Assembly (NCBI GenBank): GCA_023078685.1
Contig: JALGAS010000002.1
Span: 3,906,001-3,970,000, forward strand
Length of the DNA stretch: 64,000 nt
Direction: 5' to 3'
From: Neopestalotiopsis rosae
Lineage: Eukaryota; Ascomycota; Sordariomycetes; Amphisphaeriales; Sporocadaceae
The translations under genes were made by a program, and so were the position numbers. The stretch's first letter is position 1. Each line of letters starts with the position of its first letter. The notes beneath the pieces were generated by a model. It ran no database searches and had not been told where the DNA came from. It was given only the letters and a program-made list of their open reading frames with translations. Below, piece after piece: positions 21,594 to 34,936 of this stretch.

Positions 21594-22637
21594 GCACCTC
21601 TTGTATGAGACCGTCCTCTCAAGGCCCGGAGGACAAGACTGAATGGAAAAGGGGCATCGAGGTCGTAAAATTGCACAGGTGTAGAGAAGATACCACTGAT
21701 AGAATTTGTCATCAGGCTATGCACATACGGTCTGTGTTATTCAGCAGGCGTTCAGGAAATCTAGACAATTATGTTTTGATACATTAATCGATTGACGGAA
21801 TGACTTGAATGGAATGGATCGTGGATCCTGACAAAATATTGCAGGCTTCACATCCGCTCTAGCTTGTGACTCGAGGCGACACAGCGGCATCTGCGGGTCT
21901 CAAGGTCGTATCGAGAACGGAAGTCCTTAGTCTATGATTATCCAGTATGAAATAACGTCATTCTGGAATGTTTGGCTGGTGTTCGATATACTAGGCGGTC
22001 GTGACGCGCTTGTGAATCTCCATGATGGACCATGAGTATGTGCTGAAATTATCAAGAAAGGTCTGATAGATTGAAAGAATTAAATACAGCTCAACCTGTT
22101 TTCTCAAAATGTTAAAATAGTATTATTACTGCAGAATTAACCTGTATGATAGATTGTATATGTGGGGACGAGACAGGAAGTCACGTGTTTTCCAGCCAGT
22201 CTTAGTGGTTAGATATCTTCCGGAGCTCGATCCCATGGCTGATTAGATTGAGCCCGTGGGTGGGCGCTAGTCCAAACTGACCCAACTGTAGAAGAAGAAC
22301 GGGAGTTCGATAAACACCCTACGTACAACCTTGCCCACTTACTTTGCCTACCTACCTACCTACCTACCTACTTACCTGCCTACCACTGCGTATCTCCCCC
22401 ATGTAATTCCAACTCACCAATTCTTGCGTTTTCGAGCATCGCAAAATGTCGTAGTATCCGGTTACAAGAGCTAGCCGTCCATATCTTCCTCGCCTTGTAC
22501 CAAAAGTATTACAGAAGCAAGACCTACAGGACCGATCGTCATACTCGGCGCCCTTGACCTCAACAACCCGCCTCGAAAACCACAACTTCTCCTCTCAACG
22601 TCGCCTCTTCTCGGTTTGCACACTCTTTTCGTAGACG
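21594..22637. other. Intergenic region with (CCTA)n microsatellite
   Basis: No supported gene. A CCTA/CTAC tetranucleotide microsatellite lies at about 22340-22383, followed by a CT- and CA-rich leader of the ING/PHD gene. Confidence 0.5.
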
Positions 22638-24839
22638 ATGAAGACTGCGAAACCTACTCAGCCGGAGCCCTCGTCCGGCTCAAGTGCGACCATGTCTAGT
22701 CGCCGCCAGCCAGCTCGTCAAGCCCGCAGCAACCCCTCGCGATCCTCTCTCCTCGCCGGCTCAATCGCTGGCCGAGACGCCCATGGCCACGACCAGCCGA
22801 TCGACATTTTCCCCGCCATTACACATTTTACCGACGCGATCACGTCACTGCCAAAAGATCTTGTTCGCCATTTCACGCTGCTCAAGGAGGTGGACGCCAA
22901 AATCTTTCAACCAGAGGAGAGACTTTTCCAGCTGGTAGGCGATGCTCTCAAGTCGGAGCCGCCTGCACCACGCCCTACAACAGACGGCTCTGGCAGCGCA
23001 GCACCTACGCCGGCGCCCATGAGCGCTCAGAATAGCGTCAATGGCAGCCTACCAACCGCCCCGTCGAACGATCCCAGCTACAACGTCGCCATCTACAGTC
23101 CTGAGAACGTACCGCGTCGGCAGCTATTTCGCGAGACCGCCTTCAAGATTCAAGAGATGCTCGTGTCGCTCGAAGAGAAAAACCACGTCATCTCGACCGC
23201 CAACGAGGCACTCTCAAAACAACTTGCCCGCATCGACAACATTTGGCCTCACCTCGAGGGTGAGTACAGCGACGAAGCCAAGTGGGGTAGCAACACACAT
23301 TGGGCGTACCCAGAAAACAGAATTAAGGCGAGTGCCACGGAGCGATCGCGACGAGACGGTGCATCAGCCATCACTGCTGCCGCGCAGCAGCTTGCTGAGG
23401 AGGCTGCTGCGAGAACGGAGGCGAGGAAACAGGCTGTGGCGGCCAAGAAGAAGCAACATCAAGATTCGGATGCCGATGCCGATCACGAGAAGAAGAATGA
23501 GCCAGCCAAGAAATCTGGCACGAAGAGCTCACGCAAGGCTGCCGAGGCCGCTGCTCCAGTAGGTTTGGGCATTACAACAGAGACCAATGGCAACCCACCG
23601 CCCAAGAAACGGAAAACGGAAAACAAGGAGAGCAAAGAGAAGCCGGCCAACATTGGTGGACAGCCCATGGAACGCGCTCTTAGCGGTGTGTTTGGAAGCA
23701 GCAGCGGCAATACCAACGCCAACAGTACAGCCTCGAAAGCCAAGACTTCGAGTCCAAGAGCCACGCCGGCACCAGACGCGGCGGCGTCCAAGAAGCGCAA
23801 GGCACTGCCTACGGTAAATGGTGGTGCTCAGCCAAAGAAGAGGTAAGTTGCATACTTGTCGGTAAACCCTACAAACTCATTGACTAACTATCACGAGTAG
23901 CAAAAACGCTCTTCCCGCTGCGCTGTCCCCTTCAGTGACGACGTCTCCAATATTGCCCAACTTCGACCCTCGGACGATTGGTCGTGGTTCGCCCGTGCCT
24001 CCAGCCCCTGCTGCCCGTCCAGCCACTTCGCGAGCCCGTAACAACTCGACAGCTTCAAACCTTGCGCAGCGTCCGTCGTCATCGGCATCGAACAAACCGA
24101 ATGGGGTGATCCTCCCAGTACCCGAAGTCATGCCAGCTCCCAGTGGACGAGTCGTCACAGAAGTCAAACCCACGACAAAGGAGACACCAGTACCTGTGAA
24201 GGTGGAAAGCACACCTAAGGAGGATGTGCCCCAGCCCATTGCACCCCCAGCAGCTGTGCAAAGCCGAAGCAGGAAGAATTCGGTTGTGAAAGAACAAGAT
24301 ACCGAACCAAAGAATGACACAGCGCAGGTAACGCCACAGATGGCCACGCCCCTCGTGACCACTAAGAGCGGACGAGCGAGCAAGCCCTCAACACCTGCTC
24401 TGGCTGCATTTCCAGAAAGCGCCAGACCCGCTAGATCATCAAGAAATACACAGGCTAGCGGCGCAAAACGAAGCCACAAGAAGGGTGCATCGCTCCAGGC
24501 AGCACTTGCCGCTGCTGCGCAAGCCGCCGACGATGATGCCAATTCTAGTGGTCAAGGCGATGACGAAGGCGACATTGATGCTAACGAGCCCCGTTATTGT
24601 TATTGTAATAATGTTTCGTATGGCGAGATGGTTGCTTGTGATGCCGTCGACTGTGAAAAGGAGTGGTTCCATCTTGGCTGTGTTGGCTTGAGATCAGCTC
24701 CGAGCTCAAGTAGTAAGTCGCTTCCCCTCCTCGTGTGAGATATTGGCCCAGTATACTAACAAGGACTCAAGCCAAATGGTATTGCGATAATTGCAAGAAT
24801 CGCATGAAGAACGGTGGCAAGAAGGTCAACGGCCGATGA
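22638..24839 (+). CDS. ING-family PHD-finger protein (histone-modifying complex subunit)
   Basis: Exons 22638-23842, 23901-24712 and 24772-24839 (introns 58 and 59 nt; GTAAGT donors, CTAAC branches) give 694 residues. An ING N-terminal helical domain lies at about residues 55-105 ([32 protein letters not shown]) and continues to about 230. A long low-complexity Ala/Ser/Pro/Lys region follows. A C-terminal PHD finger (about 633-687) has the Cys4-His-Cys3 pattern ([27 protein letters not shown]) and ends in a basic tail. ING PHD fingers read H3K4me3 and recruit NuA4/NuA3 acetyltransferases or the Rpd3L deacetylase. Order and length suggest the Pho23/Yng class but do not decide between them. The last intron splits the PHD finger. 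Confidence 0.9.
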
Positions 24840-27800
24840 GGATTACCTTTGCAGCTAAGACAGCAGTTTCGTCATACGAAACGATACCTACATTGTTATT
24901 GTCACTGGGCTTAGGAGTTATCGGTTTTTCGCATTTAATGGTGTCGAATGATTTTTCTAATTGGGAGGATATACCACTATAGGCCAGCGTTTGCAAACAA
25001 GGCCTTATTATCTGAGCCATAATTTGGCTCTCGTCTTGGATATGGTACAGCATTCGGTGCTTTAGGGCTGCTATGAACGATTGGTGGTCATGATACGAGA
25101 TGCTTCATTCGAATGCGCGCCGGATTTTGCGCGGACATGAAATGGATACGCTATAGCATGATGGAAACAGTATTACCCAACTACATACATGAGCACAATC
25201 AAGAGACGGCATACACACATACCTGATACCTACATACCTTTTCATGCAAGCTATCCACGTAGCTCAGTGCCGTTTCAGTGGCTTCTCGGATGCACTGACG
25301 AGTCGTCATACCACGAGACAAGGCTGTGATCAACAGAACTAATGCGTACGTCTGTGTGGTGTCGGATGCGTGTCCGGTCTGCTTCCACTTGCCAACCTGG
25401 GGTAAACGACGACACGTCTGTCGCCGAAAAGGAAACACGTATCCATGCTAGTTCCGAGGAGATGCGGATCCCACAGCTTTCGTGTAACTCTGGAACGAGA
25501 CACGGCTTCTGAGCCGCAAATAACGAGAGTCATGCACATGGTGTTGGGGTCGGCTTTGGATTGGTCGGGTCTCCAACCAAGCTTTTGCGAGGGCAGACCG
25601 AACGACATATCACCGCAGCATGGCGTATGCCGAGCGTCTCGTCTGGTCTGTCTGGGACTCTGGGGGTGGGACACTGCGCAGGTCCGGTCAATATGAAGCG
25701 CGTTACGCAGTATGGTAGGTACAACACCATATGAATTGTTACTTCTAGTGTGGAAATAAAGAATCCCACAATGACTGAATAAAGAATGCATAATTATAGC
25801 AGTCGGGTCCGTCAGGGTGCCCGATCAGCGGCGACAACGGAGCTGGTTGCCAATGCTAAATACGGAGCAAAGATTTTCTTTAATGACTCGATGATCAGCT
25901 GACAGGCCGCAAGATTGACAAGGTAAAGCTGGCTAATAACAATTGTCCATGGTTATTCAGCAGCATAGTGCAAAGAGAAAAGAAGAAAGAAAAAATTCGA
26001 GCAAGCGTCTTCGGAGCCCGAAACCAGGAGAACAACCTTGAAAGTCTGTCTAAGCCAGCAGATCCTTGAAAAAGTCCGTCGTCCGACGGCCCTTGACCGT
26101 TGCGCATCTGCTCGGCTTGGATCGGCCAAGCCTCAAGTTCCTTCTCGGTCAGGCTAAAACGAGATCGAGTATTGGACCCGTGACCCCGGAGAGCTAAATG
26201 GAACAGAAGGACTAGGTAAAGCTAGGTATACTTGATGCCACGCTGACGAGGCACGTTCCGTCCCCTGAATCAAGTGACCTTTTCAGTAACTCGACCATTG
26301 TCAGAACTAGGCACGATTTCATTTCATGGCTTTTGTTTTGTATGCAATATTTGACTAATTAGCATGTTGGAGAACAAATAAACAACAAGGGGAGAATCGA
26401 CGCCTTGCTGCAAAAAGTACTACAATAGCATGAACCAGACCATGGGGCACACCGATTAGATTAGATAGGCTTATGTCAACGTCACCCTGATGGGAACAGC
26501 GATATCGCAGCGGCTGTGTTCCCAGGTAGAGGATAACGCACATTGAAAATAGAGCCGAGAACGGCAGGACGAGTGGGTTACTGGATCACTGATAATCTCG
26601 AGTGATGATCTCAGATAAGATAGCAAGAAGCAGGGAGCAAAATGAGGCCATCTATGCCTTCCATTATCTCTGACGCAGCGAAAGACCATGACGATGGGAT
26701 CATACTTCTGATAAGGGAAAATTCCAGAAGGCAACCTCGCCTGTACGTACAGTACATTCACCGCCAGCTTGGGGAAATCTATGGGGCTAAAAAGGTTTGA
26801 CAGGGTCTTTACCCCAGATTTTCCAAATTCGCCTTACGAGGGGGGGAGCCGCTTAAGCATGCCGTCTGCCTGCAACCCAGTAAACAGGCGCGGCAAGCCG
26901 GCGGTTAAGGTACTTTGAGGAATTATGGGAGACAGGCACAAGGTGCAGGTACGCAGGTCAGCTCAAAGGCCGGGCCCAGGCGAATGGCGACGACCTTTGA
27001 CTTTTGTTCGACCAAGGGGAACGATGTATCTTGGGCCAGGCTGGAGCATCACCTGGCAGCCTCTCAGCCAATGGCTAATGTACCTAAAATGTAATTTTCA
27101 AGGTTCGCAGGCGACGATCGTGCACAATTTTCCGGTACGCAACAAGCATATCGTGATCCATTCTTTTCTGTGGTTTTTGCGTTTCTGCTCGCCGGACCCT
27201 CCACTGGAAACCACAATTTCTGTCCTCCAGAGTCCACTCACACACACACAAACACACATAGCCGACTGACCAACCTCGTCCCTTGCTAGCCGAACGACTG
27301 GTTCAGCAAGCTAAAAAGCCCCGACTGCCAGGGGACCCAAAAGGGTACGGTTCAGTTCAAATCAGCGCTGAGGAGCCTGCAAAGTTATACACGTGTTGTA
27401 TGAAGAATACAATAGTTTACTACGGAATCTACGGAATACGGAATGCCAGGGCCACCTCATCTGCACCGCTGGTCTCGTCATTTTGGAGTCGTGCGCACGA
27501 CGGCTGGCCCATGAACCTACCTAGGTATTCTCATTACTCACAAATATCCAACCAGGGCACAAGTCTAGTCTTGGCCACTGGCAATATGGTCGCTGCTGTC
27601 CGCCGGCGCCATGGAGGAGTGCTCAGGTGACCAAAGGTGACAAAGAAAAGCGCCAGCCACGGACGGCCACGGACTGCCTTCCCTTGTTTTCATTACCCAA
27701 TCCGTGATCAATGGAATCTGCGCAATGGTGCCCCGGAGGCAAAGTTTGCTTAGGCTCTGGTGCCGCCCGGCACCCTTCTATGACTACTATTAGCTTAGAA

Positions 27801-28517
27801 AAAAAGACTGACAACTACTGAAATGGGGAGAGCTAGGAAAGCTATATTAATTCAAAAATCTGCATAGCCAAGCGGGCACCCAGCAAATTGCAGCAGCTTG
27901 TTGTTCAACCATCGCGCCGGCGCTAGCTCCAAACGTTGAGCGCTGCCCTTTTTACGTATTCGCAACCTCGCCCTCGCCCTTATACCGACGCACGGCCAGC
28001 CAATGCCGCAACGTTCAACATAAGTAAGACAATACGACCCGGTTCTTATTCACCAGAAACTCGATTCCTGCGTGTCACAGATTCATAATCCTCGCGTTCG
28101 ACGGGCCCATCATCTCTCATTCCCCGCATTGCGCCAACTCAAGCTGTTACCTAACAATCCGACATCTTGACTAATAGAAAGCTCATATCCTGGCCCGTCT
28201 GTGCCTTCTGCTCGCTATCCTCAAGACGCCGGGCCAACCTACCTGCCTTTATACGTACTCTCCCGGGACACTCTCGTCTCCAGTTGTTTGATTTTCTGAC
28301 CCCTACCTGCGTTATCATTATCAATACATTACCTACATACAATATACTTTGCATATTGTACTGTACCTCACCAGCGAGCCAGACACACGCTATTGGCAAA
28401 ACCCATCTTGCATTGAGCAAGGACCAGGACTGGACGGACGCGCCCGTTGCCGTGTGAAGAAAGAAACTCTTTGCCATTGCTTGCTCCCTCTGCTGCTCCC
28501 TGTCGCAAAGATCAGCC
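24840..28517. other. 3.7 kb intergenic region
   Basis: No gene supported on either strand. A CA-rich run (CACACACACACAAACACACA) is at about 27238, and the last 400 bp are the CT/CA-rich leader of the F-box gene. Frames in this interval are short and lack motifs. Confidence 0.4.
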
Positions 28518-30523
28518 ATGGTCACGACACCGACCTTCTCGCCGTCTGGCCTGGGACCACCAGAGCAATCTCTCGGAGTCCCAGCCGAACTTAAGACCTG
28601 CCCTATGCCCCAGGCTATTAATAAGATGTCTGACACACAACATGAGCAAGAGGAAAGGGAAATTTCTCCTGAAACTTCCGGTCGCTCATCTTTCTCTTCT
28701 GTTCGCGAGAACGACTCGGATCTTGCTCAGACCTTTACTAGCACCAAGGTGTCTTCTTACTCTCGCGAACCGGAGGAGGACGCCGTGGAAGATTTGCCGT
28801 CACCCTTTGATATGGCCACCGTCACCGAGACACAGTTCAGACCACCTGTTACGCGACCAGACAGTAGATTGCTCGGCAGCTGGCTTCCTGCCGTCGCTGC
28901 CGACGGTTTTCAGGGTTGGAAGCAGATTGATGTCAGAGGCAAGCCGGCCAGCAGAAGCTATGGCGATTTGCAAGCCTTGAGAATAGTATGGTCGTCGCCG
29001 GCTGCGGCCACCAAACCCAAGCCCTCTGGGCTGCCGGTCCCTGGGCAATCAGCCATTGAGACCTTGCCTCTTGAGCTACTTGGTATGTATACCTCGCAGG
29101 ATAGTCTTTATTATGGAATTTGCTAACGCGACCTGTAGGCACAATCATTGACCATCTCATTCTCGATGTTCCGCCGAATGGACTCACGGCACGAAACGTA
29201 GACCTTATGTCACTGTTGGTTGCGTCCAAGACACTCCATACAGCCACATTGAACGCACTCTACAGGAACATTACCATTCCTCACTCAAGAATCTTCCGCA
29301 AGTTCCTGAACCACATCTCATCCAACCAGGAGCTTGGTACTATTGTGCGGCGGCTGGACTTCAGTCACTTTAACCCACAAACACTCTTCTTGACAGCAAC
29401 TGAACGTGCTTCAACTCAGAACCTGACACCTGAGACGCTGCTAAGATGCCTTGAGCTCACACCTTATTTGAGAGAGTTCCTGGCGCAAGAGTACATAGAT
29501 GATGAGATTGACGTGAGGGTCCTCAAGAAGGTCTTCTTTGGCCTGGAGAGACTGCAGGCTGCGGACTTCACAGGATGCTCTTGCACCTCTTTCCGCGACG
29601 CCATGGTTTCGTTGGTGTCTGATGAAATGCCCACCTCCATCTCCATCACGCGGCTGTCTTTGCACAAGTGTATTAATTTGCCGGCCGATGTATTCTCTAC
29701 TCTACTTCCAAAGCTCACCAATTTGACTCATTTGGATGTGGCTGGCACTCGCATCACTGATGAGGCGCTGCTCTCGATCCCACATAAAGCAAGACTCACG
29801 CACTTGAATCTCGCCAAGTGCAAGCAGCTCACTGCCGGAGCTGTAATTGATTTCATTGCCAATCATCCCGCTGCCAAGGAGCTCGTCTTCCTGAGCTTGG
29901 GTGCCGATGCCAGAAGCCATCAGCTTTTGGACTGCGATGATATTACTGCTCTAATTCCCATTCTGCCCTCAACCCTGCGCTCGCTGAGTCTCAAGGGTAG
30001 CAAGATGGAGGAGAAGCACATAGATATGCTTCGACCTCTATCCAAGCACCTCGAGGAGCTCGCTTTGGGTCGCAGATTGAAGCTTAGCGACGTGGAGCGC
30101 TTGTTCAGACCGGACGAGAACGACGACGATCTGAGCATGGAAATTGACTGGGTGCCACACACCCTCAAATACATTGATGTCTCGGATTACCTTGCTACAG
30201 AGCTGGACCTCAACTCCCTGCTCAACAGAAAGACTTCGATTCTCGAGAAGTACTCGGCACCCCTGGAGGTAGTCGAAATTGGCGACGACGTGTACAAGCG
30301 CTTATCCAAGTCCCCTAGCGTGGAGAAGAGTGGCTGGACAGTCACCGAATTTGGAAACAGGGCCTGGATGGTGCGAAAGCACCATGCCGATGACGGCCCA
30401 CGAGACTCTGGCATGCGCTCCTGGAAATGGGGCGCCTCATTCTGGGGCATGCGCAAGATTCCTGTCGCCAAACAAGAGGTTGGCGGCATGTACGGCTCTT
30501 ATATGTTCAAGCGAAAGCTTTGA
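28518..30523 (+). CDS. F-box/LRR protein (SCF ubiquitin ligase adaptor)
   Basis: Exons 28518-29082 and 29139-30523 (56-nt intron, GTATGT donor, GCTAAC branch) give 649 residues. After an acidic, Ser-rich N-terminus an F-box-like helix (SAIETLPLELLGTIIDHLIL, about residues 178-198) spans the intron. Leucine-rich repeats of the cysteine-containing/AMN1 type follow; LTHLDVAGTRITDEALLSI and LTHLNLAKCKQLTAGAVIDF are two clear ones. Such proteins link substrates to Skp1-Cullin1. The C-terminus (WKWGASFWGMRKIPVAKQEVGG...) is conserved-looking but of unknown role. The ATG has a good GCCATGG context. The substrate cannot be deduced. Confidence 0.85.
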
Positions 30524-31467
30524 TTTCCTCAGCACTGAGTTGGCGCAGCAAAAACGTTTATTTCTTCGATATACCCATACCTTTGCTCGGCTCCAACTTT
30601 GGAAAAAATCAGCTTGGCCAGAGGGCATTGCTCGGCTAGGATCACTCGGTACTCCTCTCATTGGCATTTTCTGGTTTTTATGGTTTTTACAGTACCGGCC
30701 GCATGATGCATCGTTTGGGCATGAAAGCGCGGCGCAACATTGGGAAAAACGCGAAAAAGTTTTGTAAAACAAAGAAAAAAGCACACATAATTTAGCATAA
30801 AAGCGTAATGGTAGCATAGGATCAGCCTCAGTTAGTATGAATCACGAATGCATGACACCAACCGGATACCTGTCTCTGTAAATATTGCTGGATTCAACGT
30901 GAACAGCCTCTCATAAGAGGAACGTAGGTTGAGGTATCTGTGTATGCAAGGCGCAAAGATAGACTTTGATCAGTCCGTATCGTGTTTCCTATATTCTCGT
31001 TCATTTATTCCCATAGTCGAGATTTCGTTTGATAGAGTTGCGGTCAGTGTCTATAGTGCCGAGTCTATTGTATTGATAAGAAGTGGTTATAACAAGTGAA
31101 AGAAATCTGGAAATGTGAGTCTGCAAAATGCTCTGGGCAAGTTGAGGCTCACTAGGTCGCTTTCGCGTACTGTTGCCATCGTGACTTCTGAACGCACGGT
31201 GCGTGCCAAGCTCAAGCGAGCTGCTGCCAGTGCCAGGGTGGCGCAGCTCCCGTTATGCAGGCTTAATGACGTTACTGCAGTTCTGCTAGTGCTAAATCCA
31301 GTGCTTATGCATATACGCGCAAAGAGAAGACTGGATAAAGTACTAGCTCCAAAACACCTAGGCAATGACACTCAGGTGCCACGGCCAAGCTTGCAACAAC
31401 CTCAACATTCATCCACGACAACCAGCATCTTGTCAACGCTTGCAGCTTCGGAGCCATACCGCCCATC
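30524..31467. other. Intergenic / VPH1 upstream region
   Basis: About 0.9 kb between tandem genes. Short frames overlapping its right end are shadows of the VPH1 leader. No repeat or RNA gene seen. Confidence 0.4.
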
Positions 31468-34320
31468 ATGGCTCCAAACCAGACTTCCATGTTCCGCTCG
31501 GCGGACATGAGCATGGTCCAGCTGTACATATCGAATGAAATTGGAAGGGAGGTCGTCAACGCCCTGGGAGAGCTTGGTTTGGTCCAGTTCCGTGATGTAC
31601 GTCAACACCCGCTCGACATCGAACACCTTCATCAGGCTGGTCGAGGATCAGCGTTCTACTGTCATGATGTTCTCCGAAATCATTTCGACTAACGCAGTAT
31701 GTAGCTCAACGGCGATGTCAGTGCCTTCCAGCGCACCTTTACTCAAGAGATCCGACGCCTCGACAATGTTGAACGCCAGCTTCGTAAGTCCCGCATCACA
31801 TCCAGACCGCAGCGAATAGGCCTCTAACTTTGGCAGGCTACTTCCACAGCCAGATGGAAAAGTCCAACATCCCGCTCCGAAAGCTCGATCTCGATGTCGA
31901 AAGCCTTGCTTCCCCTACTACGCACGAGATTGATGAGTTGGCTGAGCGCAGCCAGAGCTTGGAGACGCGAGTTGCTTCCTTGAACGAGAGCTACGAAACA
32001 CTGAAGAAGCGTGAAGTCGAGCTCACTGAGTGGCGATGGGTTCTCAAGGAGGCTGGTGGCTTCTTTGACCGCGCTCACGGCAACGTGGAGGAGATTCGGC
32101 ACTCGACCGAGGACGACGACGCCCCTCTCCTGCAGGATGTCGAGCAAAACGGCACGGCCGCCGATGCCGACCGATCGTTTTCCGGCATGAACATTGGCTT
32201 CGTCGCTGGTGTCATTCCTCGTGACCGCGTGGGTCCCTTTGAGCGTATTCTATGGCGTACGCTGCGTGGCAACTTGTACATGAACCAGTCCGAGATCCCG
32301 GAGCCCCTGGTCGACCCCACGACCAACGAGACTGTCAACAAGAATGTCTTTGTCATCTTTGCCCACGGTAAAGAGATTCTCGCCAAGATTCGCAAGATCT
32401 CCGAGTCCATGGGGGCTGAGCTTTACAAGGTCGATGAGGACGGCAACGAGCGTCGTGATCAGGTCCACGAGGTCAACGTCAGATTGAACGATCTGCAAAA
32501 CGTTTTGAGAAACACCCAGAACACTCTGGAGGCTGAGTTGACTCAGATTGCTCAGTCGCTGTCTGCCTGGATGATCCTCGTCACCAAGGAAAAGGCTGCA
32601 TACCAGACGCTCAACCTCTTCTCTTTTGATAAGGCGCGCAGGACTCTCATTGCTGAAGGCTGGTGCCCTACCAATGACTTGCCTCTCATCCGCTCCACTC
32701 TCCAAGATGTGACCAACAGAGCAGGTCTCTCTGTTCCGTCCATCATCAACGAGATTCGCACGAACAAGACGCCGCCCACGTACTTGAAGACAAACAAGTT
32801 CACCGAGGCTTTCCAAACCATCATCAACGCTTATGGTACCGCTACATACCAGGAGGTCAACCCTGCCTTGCCTGCCATTGTAACCTTCCCTTTCCTCTTC
32901 GCTGTCATGTTTGGTGACTTCGGACACGCTGTCATCATGTTCCTTGCCTCTCTGGCCATGATCTACTGGGAGAAGCCCCTCAAGAAGGTCACTTTCGAGT
33001 TGTTCGCCATGATCTACTATGGTCGTTACATCGCCTTGGTCATGGCTGTCTTCTCGCTCTATACCGGTCTCATCTACAACGATGTTTTCTCCAAGTCCTT
33101 GACTCTCTTTGACAGTGCTTGGAAGTGGAATGTCCCCGAGGACTGGAAAGAGGGTCAAACTCTTACCGGTGAGCTCAAGGGCGACTACCGCTATCCATTT
33201 GGTATTGATTGGAGATGGCACGGAACTGAGAACGATCTCCTCTTCAGCAACAGTTACAAGATGAAGATGAGTATCATTCTTGGTTGGGTTCACATGACCT
33301 ACTCTTTGTGCCTTTCGTGGTTCAACGCTCGTCACTTCAAGAAGCCGATCGACATCTGGGGTAACTTCGTTCCTGGAATGATCTTCTTCCAGTCCATCTT
33401 CGGCTACCTGGTCATCTGTATCATCTACAAATGGTCGATTGACTGGTCCAAGGCCGACTCTTCGCCTCCAGGTCTGCTCAACATGTTGATCTACATGTTC
33501 CTGCGACCGGGTTTCGTTGATGAGCAGCTGTACGCCGGACAAGGTACTGTCCAAGTTATTCTGCTCTTGCTTGCCTTTGTGCAGGTCCCTGTCCTCTTGT
33601 TCCTTAAGCCATTCTATCTTCGTTGGGAGCACAATCAAGCGCGCGCCAAGGGCTATCGCGGTATTGGCGAACACTCGAGAGTGTCTGCCCTGGATGAAGA
33701 TGAGGATGGTGATGGCCACGTTGGAAATGGCAGAGCCAGTTTCGACACCGATGACGGCCAAGGTGGTGCCATCGCACAGGCTGACGAGGGCGAGGAGGGC
33801 CACCACGAATTTGAATTCAGCGAAGTCATGATCCACCAGGTCATCCACACCATTGGTAAGTACATGGAACAAAACATCCTCATATCAACATTGCTAATAC
33901 TATTCTAGAATTCTGCTTGAACTGTATTTCTCACACTGCTTCGTACCTTCGTCTTTGGGCCCTGTCACTTGCCCACCAGCAGCTCAGCGTTGTCCTTTGG
34001 AGCATGACTCTTGGCGGTGTTCTTTCCAAGACTGGTGTCCTTGGTGTATTCATGATTGTTGTGGCTTTCTACTTGTGGTTCTTCCTGACCTGTGCTATTC
34101 TTATTGCTATGGAAGGCTGCTCTGCCATGGTGAGTTTCCTCAACTTAGGTCCTACGATTTACGACTTCCTTACTGACTTTATTTGTAGTTGCACTCTCTT
34201 CGTCTCCAATGGGTCGAGGCACAGTCAAAGTACGCAGAATTTGCTGGTCACATGTTCACGCCCTTCTCCTATCCCACTTTGTTAGAAGAGGATGAGGGTC
34301 TGGCCGAGTTCAGAGGTTAA
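31468..34320 (+). CDS. VPH1: V-type H+-ATPase subunit a (V0 sector)
   Basis: Five exons (31468-31596, 31705-31783, 31837-33855, 33909-34129, 34189-34320) sum exactly to 859 residues. Introns are 108, 53, 53 and 59 nt. Subunit a carries protons through the membrane sector of the vacuolar/endosomal V-ATPase. The N-terminal cytosolic half opens [20 protein letters not shown] and includes [15 protein letters not shown] at the membrane entry. Eight or so membrane spans follow. The segment [16 protein letters not shown] holds the essential Arg (about residue 757 here, equivalent to yeast Arg735). The length matches yeast Vph1 (840) and Stv1. A filamentous ascomycete usually has one copy serving both roles. 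A long antisense frame opposite exon 3 is a codon-bias artefact. Confidence 0.96.
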
Positions 34321-34932
34321 TGCGAATTGTATCATTTGTAAAGATTGGAGGAATGTTTATGTATAGAAATATCTGTACGATGAGAGTCGTATTCATAGCA
34401 TAGAACACTGATTATTGTTTTCAAATTATTTTCTGCCTGGCGCTTGAAGTTGTGTGCAAGTCTCCACGAGGAGGTTGGGTACCAAGGTATAGAAGATCTC
34501 GATTCGTATAGCGCACTAGAGGGTGCAAAGCTGAGGAAGCGATCACAGGATCGAGAAGCCCACTCAGCACTCGACGGGCAGCGATCTACAAGCATTTTCT
34601 TAGCCGCCAGCACTAACTACCAGTTGGCACTAGTGTATGGGTGTGAACATGTATCATTACGCAGGAGGGTGGTGACCCTTGATGTTTAGGTCTCTGACAT
34701 GGAGGTCAGGTGTCTAAGACATCACGCTTTTTTAGAAATTCTGTAAGAACTTAAACTTTTTGTCTCTATGAGTGTGCGGACAGTCAAAAAATAAACTTTC
34801 GCAACTTGGAACACTGCTATATTAAAGTAGTGGGAGCAAACGTATATCTGTCGCCAAGAGCCCTATACACCTACCTGTCTGTCTTTTCTTTTTTGCCCAT
34901 CGCAGCATGATAACACGTCAGGTTATGGAAAT
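34321..34932. other. Intergenic region upstream of CorA-like gene
   Basis: About 600 bp with no supported gene. It ends in a very short upstream ORF at 34925-34936 whose stop overlaps the next start codon. Confidence 0.45.
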
Positions 34933-34936
34933 ATGA
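34925..34936 (+). promoter_or_regulatory. Minimal uORF overlapping the CorA-like start (ATGA)
   Basis: ATG GAA ATA TGA: a three-codon upstream ORF whose TGA (34934-34936) overlaps the main ATG (34933-34935) as ATGA. If it lies in the mRNA it would couple termination to reinitiation at the main start. Confidence 0.35.

Noticed and set aside
32250..33872. 540-codon antisense frame opposite VPH1 exon 3
   Set aside because: It mirrors the codon bias of the sense gene, has no domain and lies wholly inside a well-supported exon.
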